From Vesta saturnalis (taxonomy: Eukaryota > Arthropoda > Insecta > Coleoptera > Lampyridae): DNA of 64,000 nucleotides. Every line of letters begins with the position of its first letter. Positions within the stretch are counted from its first letter, which is position 1. The translations under genes and the position numbers were made by a program. The notes beneath the pieces were generated by a model. That model was not told where the DNA came from. It ran no database searches and saw nothing but the letters and a program-made list of their open reading frames with translations. Positions 11,454 to 21,851 of the stretch are shown in pieces. Location of the stretch: the NCBI GenBank assembly GCA_036346205.1, contig JARFJB010002141.1, positions 252,001-316,000 of the forward strand, written 5' to 3'.

Positions 11454-13914
11454 GGGGATAGTCGCCTAAATCGTACCACTCTGCAGAAAAGTTTCAAAAT
11501 TTACGACATTTTCAGACTGGGTGGTCGTTATTAATGCAGATATTTAGTTTGTACATTTTTACATCTTATGTATTTTTTTCAAATTCTAATTGATATGATT
11601 GCAAATTAAAAGTCAATTTCTAAAAAGCCTATCAAATGATACGATTCAGAAAATCGGTTGCCGAAGTCGTACCACTAGGATTCTGAAATCGTACCTATTT
11701 ATACTTAACCATAATTTTTAGTGGTTTGGAAAAATAATGCTATGAAACAAATTTATTTGTGATATTTATATAAAAATATTCAGAATACTAGATAAACATA
11801 TGAAAGTTTCCTATTATACCACACCATATATACCATACTCTCCACACAGGAAACATAACCATTCCTCTTCATTTATTTCTATTACTGGAGAATGATCTCG
11901 TTTCTTGTTCTTCATGTTCATCTCTTCTGTTCGTCCTATCTTTCTTTTGACTTGGCGTCTCCGGTTCTCGTCAACCCCAGATTTCTTTTATTCCAACTCT
12001 TCTTTATAAGGCGTTGTAGTTAATACTTTTGGAGTTTGGGGTTGCTGTCCAGTTCTATAACTTTGTTGCCGCTAAGGTCAACAAGTGGCAAAATATCATT
12101 AAGAGAAACGTCCTGTGAGGTCGAGGATGTGGCCTTTGTATTTTGTTGCCGTATATAAGCAGCCAGAGGAATGTCGTTTTCATTTCCCAAACCATCATTT
12201 TCATCTCCTTTTTCGAGTAATACTGTCAGTTCAGTTTGCAGGTCAGTTTGTCCTACGAAATCAGCACCTGTGTAAACATTTCTGTCTACGGGCTACATGC
12301 CATATCTCCGAAATCCATTTGTGGCGTTTTCTATACTTGCCGCTCTACGGTAAGCTTCCCCTATTAAGCATGTTACTTGAAATTGTAGACCGCTCTTCCA
12401 GAGTGTTCCCTCAACCATTTTTCAACCGCCTGATCATAATAAACTTTGCAACGGTTTAAATATCGACACATCCAGTTGTTGCAAACGATGAGTAGTGTGA
12501 CCTGGCAACTGTAAAAGGATAATTCCATTCTCCCGGGCAAGTTATATGGCTGCTAAATTTTTTGAATGGATTGTGTGGCGATCTAGAATTAAAATCACTT
12601 TATTTTCCGTTGTTGGTTTGACTCAGCAATAAAGTGCTTTAACTAGGTTACAAATAAGTCAGCGTTTATGTATCCAGTATCTAATATCTCAACAATAGAA
12701 CGAGGAAGAGCCCTTTTGGATCGATTCGGTGCCATTCTCTTCCTTTTGAAAATTAGCGTCGGTGCCACATATTGACCTGACGCGCTTGAACAGCATACGA
12801 AAGTTGTGTTAACTTCTATTTCGCTGCTAGCCACAACCCCAATTTAAGATTTTCCTTTCTTTGCTAACACTTTCTGACATCTTTTTTGTACAACTTGAAA
12901 ACCTTGTTTCGCCAACGTTGAGTACCTTGAGAGCCATCAAATCATTTTCATCCACTACTTTCTCCAAGATGTCAAAAAAATTAGCAACATTGGCTCTATT
13001 AAAGCCTCTGCATCGTGCGATTGAAGTTGACTGTGGTTGTCTAAGTGCGAGTTGGGGATGCGTCGCATAGATCCGTAGAACCAGTTTTTAGCAGCCATTT
13101 TCTGATTGGTATTATAGTTGTGCGTTAGTCATTTGCGTTCGACAAACTCGAAGGAAGCTTTTCGTACCTCTGTGATAGTTATACCAAAGAAAATTGACTC
13201 AAATTTCAGAATATGTTTTTCTAATTCTGTCTCCATTTCTTCACTAAGACCGTCCAATTAATTTTTTTTCTTCATTGGCACGAACATTGAAAGATTTTAG
13301 ACGTCTCCTGAAAGTTGGTTTTGTAATTTGATACTGGCGACGAACCTCATTATAACTTATTTTCCGCCTCGAAAGGCTTTTAGTGCTGTTTGCGTGTCTG
13401 CTTCACTCCACTGACCATATTTTCGTTTTTAATTTCCAGTATTCATTTGCTGTAAACGAACAATTAATAGTTTACATATTAAAGAGCATCGAGTTTCCTG
13501 AATCGTAACGGCACGAATTAACCAACCATATAGAGGTACGATTTAGGCAACTTCATTCATAATTATAAAATAAACGATTTAGCGGGATTTTTAGATGTGA
13601 GGTTATGTTTAACGATGTGGCATGTACGGTAACATCTCTAATTTTAGAAACAAATACATAGTTTCAATTACATTCTCTCAAACCGTACAAAATTACTTAC
13701 CATAAGTCAACGAAGTATTACAGGACATGTATAGAAAATCTTTGATATGTATTATTTCTCCAAGCACACGTACGACTTGAACACGACTTTAAGTATTACT
13801 GGCTGCCTAGTTAAGCTTAGTAAATATACCGCAAGGTGTCTCGCTAATACAATGGTGAGCTAGATATTGAAGAGGTACGATTAAGGAACCGGTACGATAC
13901 AGGCAACTTTCCAC
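11454..13914. mobile_element. pogo-type DNA transposon
   Basis: Seen: the ends are TA then GGGGATAGTCGCCT... at 11452 on, and ...AGGCAACTTTCCAC then TA at 13914-13916. The 24-bp TIRs share GTYGCCTRWATCGTACC. Further copies of the same motif occur inside at about 11650-11700 and 13530-13560. The minus strand holds a psq/CENPB/DDE_1-type transposase remnant. Known: pogo/Tigger elements have about 20-25-bp TIRs and TA duplications. Length 2,461 bp. Confidence 0.8.
12022..13435 (-). pseudogene. pogo/jerky-type transposase pseudogene (HTH_psq-CENPB-DDE_1)
   Basis: Minus strand, in order: KRKYGQWSEADTQTALKAF and, after a shift, SYNEVRRQYQITKPTFRRRL (psq-type HTH); KMAAKNWFYGSMRR (CENPB-type HTH); VGETRFS; NTTFVCCSSASGQYVAPTLI with FKRKR; DTGYINADLF; LILDRHTIHSKN; LPGHTTHRLQQLDVSIFKPL. 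Known: the last three blocks are hallmarks of the DDE_1 core. The first catalytic Asp (normally DETG) is Gly here; the second, in LILD, is kept. Many frameshifts and stops. It is a fossil of the element at 11454-13914. Confidence 0.85.
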
Positions 13915-14270
13915 TACAATGACCACAATTATATGAAATTAAACAAACACATCTTAAATTTCAATAGGTTAATATGCTTATTAGAATAGTAAACAATTTT
14001 CACCCACACCACCTTTAAGTTGTCTAATTAGTAAACTATTCTTGAAGTTGAAGTAACATTCTAAACTTTTATTCAACTTTCCGTAATACTTAATGATTAT
14101 TTCATTGAATCAAATTAAAAACTAGTAAAAAATGTCAGTAAGTAATATGATTAATCGACACTGTGCATAAAATTAAGCAAACATTTTTTTTTGAGGGAAT
14201 CGAGCTGAACGTTGGTCCCCATTTGTTATAACGTTCTGTCATTGTTGTAACCTTTGAATGGGGTATTATA

Positions 14271-14915
14271 CAGGGCTTTTCACGATGAGCGTTAATTAGA
14301 CGTTTCTGGCAAACCAGACAACGGATCAACCTGAAAATTTGACAGTATGCATAAATTAATATGATCTACACGCCTAAAATACTTTAGATGTTGCGGCGTT
14401 GCCGCTTCTACTATAAAGTAGCGACTACTTTGATTTTTCAAATAGAACACCCTGTATATAATATCATATTATGATTTCCTATTACTTTGTCAACAACTTC
14501 ATGTACTATTTCCCTATATCTATCTATTATCGTTTAAGAGATATAAATTAATTTCGATTTTTTTTACAAAACATGTACTGTTATAAACGCTGATAATCTT
14601 GAACTCTCTGGTACTAAGACGGTCAAATTCGAAATGGAGTGGAGTGATACCATGAGGATCTTCACTTCGAGTCATATTTTTATTTGCCTCATACAGGGTC
14701 TTTAAAAATGCAGATACTTTGTTCACATGAAAAAAAGGAGTGGAAGTCAATTTTGTCAAATGGAACACCCTGTATATTTACAATTTTAGAGCTCATCATC
14801 CAATTTTAGATTGACTTTAATCAGATAATTTTATTTTGATTTCGAACCGTTTTCGAGATAAACTGTTTCAAACAGAAACTGGTGTGGTTTCCTTGTATTC
14901 ATCAGTTATTTTTGA
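14271..14915. repeat. M2 left TIR with repeated CAGGG motifs
   Basis: Terminus-like motifs occur in alternating direction: TACAGGG (14269), CCCTGTA (14450), TACAGGG (14692), CCCTGTA (14768). The last is the familiar insect repeat end TGGAACACCCTGTATATT. Confidence 0.85.
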
Positions 14916-15088
14916 AATTTAACAGAATCCGTTTGATGTTCCTTCATCAGTCACAGATAATACAATGAATAAATAATTATTAAAATACTCTTCAACCATC
15001 AAATGAAACTTCTCTTCAAACAATAGTTTTATTAACACTGACACACGAACTGAAAATAATTGCATGAATTAGTAAGTTAATTCAATTT

Positions 15089-15726
15089 TCAGTGTATTTC
15101 AGAATATGTTCGAACACATGTCCACCTCTACTTAAACAAACATGTAATCTCTTCAAAAGATTTTCATGTGTAGCGCTTCTGGTTAAGTCTGGAGTTAAAC
15201 TATTGAAAGCAGTTCTAGCTCTCGATTTTCTGGCGCCCAATAATGACTGTTATGTCTGTTGAAAATTCCATTTTTTGTAAACTTGGTCTCATCTGTCCAT
15301 ATGATATTGTCAATGAAATGTTCATCCTCTTGAGTCTTGACAAGTAACCATTCAAAGAATTCCACTCTACGAGGCAAATCAGTCTCTTTCAAATGTTGGA
15401 CACAGTAGAATTTATAGGGATGCCATTTGTGCTTATTAAGAATGCGATAAATTGTCACGTAGGGTATACTTATTTCCCTTTCAGCCTCGTGTAGAGAAGC
15501 ATTTGGAAATGAATTAAAAAATCCCAAAACTGTTATGCCATTGTCATTATCATCCATTAAACCTACAGTTTTGTAGTAGTCAATTTATCACATTATTATT
15601 AGGCTTCGGAACTTGTGGGTATCTTTCATGAAATAATCGGCATGTTCTACTTGCAATTCTATTGCACTCACCATGAATAATTAATAAATTCAAGAAATCT
15701 TCATTACTGTAACCTAATCTTGACAT
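15089..15726 (-). pseudogene. M2 transposase, internally deleted
   Basis: The minus strand starts with ATG at 15726: MSRLGYSNEDFLNLLIIHGE (DUF4817-type N terminus), frameshift near 15575, then ISIPYVTIYRILNKHKWHPY (HTH) and NIIWTDETKFTKNGIFNRHN with the first catalytic Asp intact. The frame then jumps from HYWAPENRELEL to TPDLTRSATHENLLKRLH and ends SRGGHVFEHILKYTEN with a stop at 15089. Known: the family ends with a GGHFEHL-like motif. The segment bearing the second and third acidic residues is deleted, so the protein could not catalyse transposition. Confidence 0.85.
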
Positions 15727-15997
15727 TTTTCTATTATAATTAGTATCACAATCAGTCAAAACCACCAACGAAAGTTTGATGTTTCAAAATTGGATCATTT
15801 ATTTTTCCAAAGCACACTATTAAAAAATATTAATTTGCAATGTTGTACGGTAGAGACACCCAATACCTCAATGCATACAAATTGTAACTTTTTCTAAGGT
15901 ACATATCAATTCCGAATTGACCGATTTGAGACTGTTGAAAAACTAAATCGAAAAGAAATTGTATTACGTAGTACAAAATAGATGTCAAATCTCAAAA

Positions 15998-16565
15998 AAG
16001 TGATGAATACAAGGAAACCACGTCAGTTTCTGTTTGAAACAGTTTATCTCGAAAACGGTTCGAAATCGAAATAGCATTATCTGATTAAAGTCAGTCTAAA
16101 ATTGGATGTAGAGCTCAAAAATGTGTAAATATACAGGGTGTTCCATTTGAAAAAATTGACTTCCACTCCTTTTTTCATGTGAACAAAGTATCTACATTTT
16201 TTAAAGACCCTGTTTGAGGCAAATAAAAATATGACTCGAAGTGAAGATCCTCATGGTATCACTCCACTCCATTTGGAATTTGATCGTTTTAGTACCAGAG
16301 AGTTCAAGATTATCAGCGTTTATAAAAGTACATGTTTTGTAAAAAAAAAAATCGAAATTAATTTATATCTCTTAAACAGTAATAGATAGGTATAGGGAAA
16401 TAGTACATAAAGTTGTTGACAAAGTAATAGGAAATCATAATATATTATATACACGGTGTTCCATTTGAAAAATCAAAGTAGTCGCTACTTTATAGTAAAA
16501 GCGGCAACGTCGCATCATCTAAAATATTTTAGGCGTGTAATTAACGCTCATCGTGAAAAGCCCTG
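15998..16565. repeat. M2 right TIR
   Basis: Inverted partner of 14271-14915. It contains TACAGGG (16132), ACCCTGT (16207), TACACGG (16450, decayed) and the terminal CCCTG-TA (16561-16567). Confidence 0.85.
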
Positions 16566-16567
16566 TA

Positions 16568-18473
16568 TAGGTCATGCAATTAAGTAGTAATGATAAATAA
16601 TATTATATGGAAATGGTGCATACACTAAATTAACTCATACCCCATTCGCTCGCGGCTGTATCGTAGAGCATGAAATTATCACAGAGCGCCATGGGCTACT
16701 TAAAGTGATTACTGGGGTCATGAAATAATAGCCCAGACCGAAGAAAGTTGCATGAACCAATAAACATAACATAAATCTAACATACTTTAATTTCTAAGAT
16801 AAATCTGGTATCAATCAATCAATGAGTAGCTTAACATCTGTAGTTAAATAAATAGGTACTTAGTTGGTAAATGAATGAGTGGGTGAATGGTGAATGAGTG
16901 AGTATGAATGGGTGAGTGTTGATTCCTTACACTTGGTGTATTTTCAGTTTTTTTTTTATTTTAGTTTCTTTACAATTACAATAGTTCCGACTGGTGAGAT
17001 GTTTATGTGTGTATGTGCGACAGATAAATAAGTGTAAATATCTGACCTTCACTACTGATAATTCTAATTTCGATTATATATTTATATAAATAAATGATTC
17101 ATGGATTAGCTCCTTGTTTTTTCTTTTTTTTTTCTAACGTATTAAACCCTAAAATTAGGAATACTAGTAATTACATGCACAGGCAAATAATAATGCCTTA
17201 CTAATTAAATTAATTGGGTTTATGTAAACTTTAAAATTTGGAATTAGGACTGATTTTCACATATGTATGATAATCCTAAAATGTAACGATAATTATGTTA
17301 AAAATGTATTCAAATAGAATATATCAAAATATCGCTTACGTAGGAAAGGTTATCTTTTAAATTATAATTAATAGGTAATTATAATTTTCTTAAAGAAAAT
17401 TCTAAACGATTTGAAGCAAAACCAATTCAATAATGCTAGCCCCTTAAAAATTTCTAATCAACGACCTTGTAATAAATACTTGTTTAATGTTAAATATTAA
17501 CAATGTTTGTCATTGGCTATTTCAAATCAAATTTAGTACAATTATTTTTGGTACTTATTTTCTAATTAAACCGTTACAAGCTCTCTATTGGCTGTAAACT
17601 GAAGGGTGATAAATCAACAATAATTTCCTTTTTTTCTTGATTTAATGAAAACCCCAACTTCTTTTTTTAAAACCTTTAAGAATAATATAGACATATTTGT
17701 ACTAAAATTACCTAAAAAGTAGTAATGTGTGGCAAATTTGTATTAAAAAAACATTTTTTCAATTTTCTTAAAATGATGTTTCACGCATTAAGCGAGTTTT
17801 GCATCCCGGGCACTCAATTATAATTAATAAGTTTAGACATAATATTCGTGGCTGTAATAATCTGACAAATTGTTTTACTTTCAATCTATGTAAAAACCTC
17901 ATCTTTCATCTTAGGAGGAAGGTACCTACCTTCTATGTAAAATAAACTGTAATAATTATTATGATCAGTAATCTATATTACTTTTCATACCGAGAATTCA
18001 GTATCGAGTCTTACGGAGCGCACCGTTGCCGGTCAGGAATCAGATGTGGCCTCAACTAAACTGCGCCGCTGGATCTAACTTTATTTTAACGTTATTTATG
18101 AACAATAATCTTTTTACTGTTCTATTTAAAATGCATTTTATGTTTATTAAGGATAATTTATACAAAAATCAAAGGTGTTTTTTATCTTTATTTATTAATA
18201 TTGCTTGCAAATATTCAAATATAATTTACAACGATTAAAGATTAAAGCATAATTCTTGTACGGCGCAGACAAAAAAGCAGAGATAAAAAAACTAATTATA
18301 TATTTAAATTAATAATAAACTTTCCCACTTACAAATGAACGTTATTACAATTAATCTAACAATTGGAACAATTATATTAGACAGACCCGAAACCCATTCT
18401 TAATTACATGCAGAACTATGCAAAAGACAAACAAAATACTGTATTATAAGTGTTTTGTAACTGTGGTTTTAGA

Positions 18474-18482
<9 letters not shown>
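16568..18482. other. AT-rich DNA without recognised genes
   Basis: No coding signal on either strand. A degenerate tandem of GAATGAGTG/GGTGAATG lies at about 16860-16920. The rest is AT-rich with no inverted or direct repeat that I could pair inside the window. Confidence 0.5.

Positions 18483-18536
<54 letters not shown>
18483..18536. repeat. (TA)n microsatellite
   Basis: About 27 TA units directly at the outer edge of the Penelope-like element; its relative at 39052-39084 abuts the same sequence in opposite orientation. Confidence 0.95.
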
Positions 18537-18540
<4 letters not shown>

Positions 18541-18671
18541 TTTTTCGTAGTTGCGCAGAAGTTTATTGCGCATGTTGCGCCGTAACTTCTTGCGCAGGCG
18601 TACTGCGCTTAAGCTCTTTGCGCATTATTGGAATACATATAGGTTTCATTTCTAAACTAGCTTGGCTTAGA
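18537..18671 (-). repeat. inverted 3'-end fragment of PLE-1
   Basis: Reverse complement of about 38925-39058 (copy 2): both contain TTGCGCAACYACGAAAAA, ATGCGCAATAAACTT and the end of the GIY-YIG ORF. The junction to the next block falls at GCTTGGCTTA/GACTAG, where the tRNA-like segment has lost its 5' half. Confidence 0.8.
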
Positions 18672-18769
18672 CTAGTAAGTGAAAGGTACCAAGTTCGAAT
18701 CTGAGAGTAGTCAAGTGCTTAGGAGAAAACAATTATATATAACATATGAATTCGACTCAAGTGCGAAAA

Positions 18770-18850
18770 CAGTCCTTTTCAGGACTAAGCCTTATGACGG
18801 AAGCAGAGTCCACTTCCGAAACGTTGCGCTCAAAAAGCATAAACTGTGGA
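18770..18850 (+). ncRNA. hammerhead-ribozyme-like motif in PLE-1 copy 1
   Basis: Core-like elements in order: CTTATGA (CTGATGA in the sister copy at 42408), extra C, stem GGAAG...CTTCC with loop around AGAGTCC, then GAAAC. It is preceded by the hairpin AGTCC-TTTTC-AGGACT. Known: Penelope-like elements carry hammerhead ribozymes. Here G is mutated to T in the CTGATGA box, so this copy is probably inactive. The cleavage site and stem I are not convincing by eye. Confidence 0.4.
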
Positions 18851-20218
18851 AATAGTCCGATCAACTCCACTAATAGGAAAGCACAGTTACAAAACACTTA
18901 TAATACAGAATTAGTAACTCGGTACGGCCCCGAAGTTAAACAACTTTTCAGAAAGCTTGAAACATCAATGAACAAGCTAGCACTAGAGGAGAACCACCAA
19001 ACCCTCCTCTGCAAAGCCCGTGACAACAACGTAATACCCACCGGGCTCAACATCAAAACTCCGATACACAGCCGGAAAATATCACTAATCGCAGAGTGCT
19101 AGCGAAGCGTTAGTCAAAGAACGAATGACATCACCGTTTCAGAAAGTACCAGCTCGAACACCAATCCAACGAGATTAGGGAAACCATTCGAAATCGAGTG
19201 AACGAACAAGACTTTGATAGGATAAATACGGCTACCAGAAGTAAATATTCGAAGACCAAGACAATGCACAACATCAATCGAAAAAACTCTGTTACAAACA
19301 TCTCTGAACGACAGTTGAACGAAAACGACATGCAGGTTCTGGACAATAGCTTGAACTATACGACAACACCGAGGTATATTCCGAAAGTAGATTTAATAAC
19401 CGTAGTCGAAGAAACAGCTATGAAATTAGATCCTGTAGAAGCCGCAGAATACAGAAGTAAGGGTATATCAGTCCTAGATTCATCTAGGCGAACTAAACCT
19501 AACCTCTTTAACCTAGAAAGGGGAGCGGTCATTTCGCTTAAGAATGACCCAACGATCAAAATTCTCCCGGCAGAGAAAGGAAACGCGACTGTGGTAATGG
19601 ATATGGCCACTTACAACATTAAGATCCAAGAACTACTAGATGGGGGCGAGTACAAACAAATACCAAAAGACCGCACACCATCAATCGAAAGACGCTGGCA
19701 AAACATAAGGGGGAGTTCTCCGATTACCAGAGAACTAGACTTACCCCATTCTACAGCAAACCTCAGCATCTGTACGGCCTACCAAAGATTCACAAGGGAG
19801 GAATTCCTCTGAGACCAATTGTGAGTTCGAGAAAATCACCTTGTCACCCATTAGCACACTATCTGCTAGGAATTATAAAATCCTTATCGGGAAAAACCGC
19901 GTTTATGGTCAAGAATAAGCAGCACTTCGTGGGAAACATCAGAAACTTCCAACCAAACCACGAAGAAATTCTGGTAAGCTTCGACATTGTAAGTCTATGC
20001 ACAAATGTGCCTACCGATAAGGCACTAACTGTCATATGGGACAAGCTTGAAAAGAATGAAACGTTAGACGAACGCACGCAACTCTCAGTAAACACAATAA
20101 TGGAACTTTTGACAGTATGCATTAGAACTACACATTTCCCGGTAGAAGACAAATCCTACCAACAAGAGTTTAGGATGGCGATGGGTTCCCACTATCACCC
20201 ATAGTGAGCAATATACAC

Positions 20219-20221
<3 letters not shown>

Positions 20222-20274
<53 letters not shown>
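20222..20274. repeat. (TA)n expansion inside RT coding
   Basis: About 26 TA units fall between the motif B segment and the YVDD segment of PLE-1. The sister copy has a shorter (TA)n at the same codons (38269-38298), where the likely ancestral sequence was only ATATATATGG. Confidence 0.9.
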
Positions 20275-20275
<1 letters not shown>

Positions 20276-20640
20276 AAATTCACAGAGAAACCAAGGATGT
20301 GGCTTAGATACGTGGACGATACCTTCGTAGTTTGGCAACACAGCAAGCATAAGCTAGATGATTTCCTAGGTCATCTAAATAGCCGCGCACCCTCCATCAA
20401 ATTCACAATGGAGTTGGAGTCGGAACAAAAACTGCCATTCCTGGATGTACTTGTACACAGGAATGACAACACTTTCACGACATGTGTATACAGGAAACCT
20501 ACCCACACGGGGAGGTACCTACACTAGAACTCCAATCACCAGAAAAACGTGTAGTTAGGCGTGGCAAAATGCTTGTACGATAGAGCAAAATCACCTGCCT
20601 GGTTGCTTAATGATATATTCCAGGATTTCGCTAATAGGTT

Positions 20641-21119
20641 CGCTTAATCGGATCCTTAGTTAGATCAATCACCCGTTTATAAACTTTAAACAAACCATTT
20701 CTTTCGTTTATTTACACCAATCCTTTAATCTTAGTTTCACAAACGAATTCAAAATTAACCACTCTAATGTATGTGTTAACCTGGAAACAATTGGTAAAGT
20801 TCTGTACCTATATGTACATGGTTACAACAATTATAAATAACATTTGCGGAGTATCCGTGTGCTCTTTAGAGCGAGCCGACCCTGTCACTAATATGGCAGT
20901 GACGGCTACGCTGTCCGGGTTTCTCCTACTTAAAATGCATTACCTATGCTAGTCATAATAAATTCTCGGTGAAAAGTACAGAAGAATTAAATAATTCTTC
21001 CACTGTGTGATTATTCTAAGAATATCTTAGTTATCAATTGTTGTTGCACATGAGTTTATTTAATATTCAAGGTACAACTAACAAATGTATTTAAAGTGCA
21101 ATAAGATAAGAAACTAACA
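20641..21119. other. unassigned DNA between PLE-1 and M3
   Basis: No coding or repeat structure recognised; a 61-codon frame (20767-20952) has no motif support. Confidence 0.5.
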
Positions 21120-21121
21120 TA

Positions 21122-21715
21122 CAGGGCGGGTGTCTACTGCGTGGACGGAGGATTGCTCCTTAACTATTAAGCATATCAAAACCAATTTTGGTGTGGTAGT
21201 ACATGATCATTGGATCTAAATTCTAAAGACATTTAAGTATATACAGGGTGATTGACAAAAATAGGCCAACCCAAACCTGTTTTTTTTTTAAATAGAACAA
21301 CCTGTAGATTACTGCTTTTTTGGATTCACTGTTACATTTAGAATAAAAGTATAAAAATTTGTATTTGTATCATTAACCGTTCTGCGGATATGGTCACTTT
21401 AGTACCAAAATAGAGTTAACTTTGGAACCACGATGCGAGCGTCGTTACCATGATCTTGTAAATCTCTTTATACTACCGACTATTAATAATAGTCTACTAA
21501 CAAACAAACTGGGAAATTTTTTGAAAGCATGTAAAACTATACAGAATGATTAACTTACGCGAAATATAATTTTTCTCAATTTTTTCAAATGCAACACCTT
21601 GTATATTTTTGCACATTTCGATTTCCCGTGAAAAGTAGATACTAATTGGTAATAGGTTTCATAGCCATAAGACGGACCCTTCTTGAGATATTGACGCTTC
21701 TATGTGAACATATTC
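21122..21715. repeat. M3 left TIR
   Basis: Contains terminus-like motifs TACAGGG (21120), TATACAGGGTG (about 21241), ACAACCTGTAG (about 21298), TATACAGAATG (about 21538) and CACCTTGTATATT (about 21595), in mixed orientation. Confidence 0.85.
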
Positions 21716-21851
21716 TAAAATACAAATTTACTATAATGGAATTCAACAAAGCAAATCAGGTGTCTGTTGTTTTGACGTTTGTATAATCATTACAATCTTT
21801 TTCCATTAGTTTGTGTGTTTTTGGATTATCGTTTTGTCATTTTGATATAAA

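Larger units (their letters stand above)
14271..16565. mobile_element. M2: long-TIR Tc1/mariner-superfamily element
   Basis: Ends are TA-CAGGGCTTTTCACGATGAG at 14269 on and CTCATCGTGAAAAGCCCTG-TA ending 16567. TIRs are about 645 bp (left) and 568 bp (right), the left one holding an extra 80-bp block near 14300-14370. Inside is a minus-strand transposase with a large internal deletion. The two TIRs together make up over half of the 2,295 bp. Confidence 0.85.
18746..20600 (+). pseudogene. Penelope-type reverse transcriptase pseudogene (PLE-1 copy 1)
   Basis: Blocks in order: CKARDNNVIPTGLNIKTPIH; NENDMQVLDNSLNYTTTPRY; NDPTIKILPAEKGNATVVMD; YGLPKIH in another frame; RPIVSS; EEILVSFDIVSLCTNVPTDK (RT motif A, catalytic Asp kept); MAMGS (motif B); (TA)n; KPRMWLRYVDDTFVVWQHSK (motif C, YVDD kept); LPFLDVLVHRNDNTFTTCVY; RKPTHTGRYLH. 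At least four frameshifts, including loss of one C in the motif B region (20183 area) and a TA expansion at 20222-20274. Truncated before GIY-YIG. Known role: RNA-templated DNA synthesis for retrotransposition. Confidence 0.85.
18537..20640 (+). mobile_element. PLE-1 copy 1: Penelope-like element, 3'-truncated
   Basis: Order: inverted fragment of the element's own 3' end (18537-18671), tRNA-Thr-like tail (18672-18712), hammerhead-like motif (about 18770-18850), then RT coding to about 20600. The GIY-YIG end present in copy 2 (38640-39008) is missing. Known: Penelope-like retroelements often have pseudo-LTRs, inverted partial copies, hammerhead motifs and a C-terminal GIY-YIG endonuclease. The right border is placed where the RT similarity fades. 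Confidence 0.8.
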
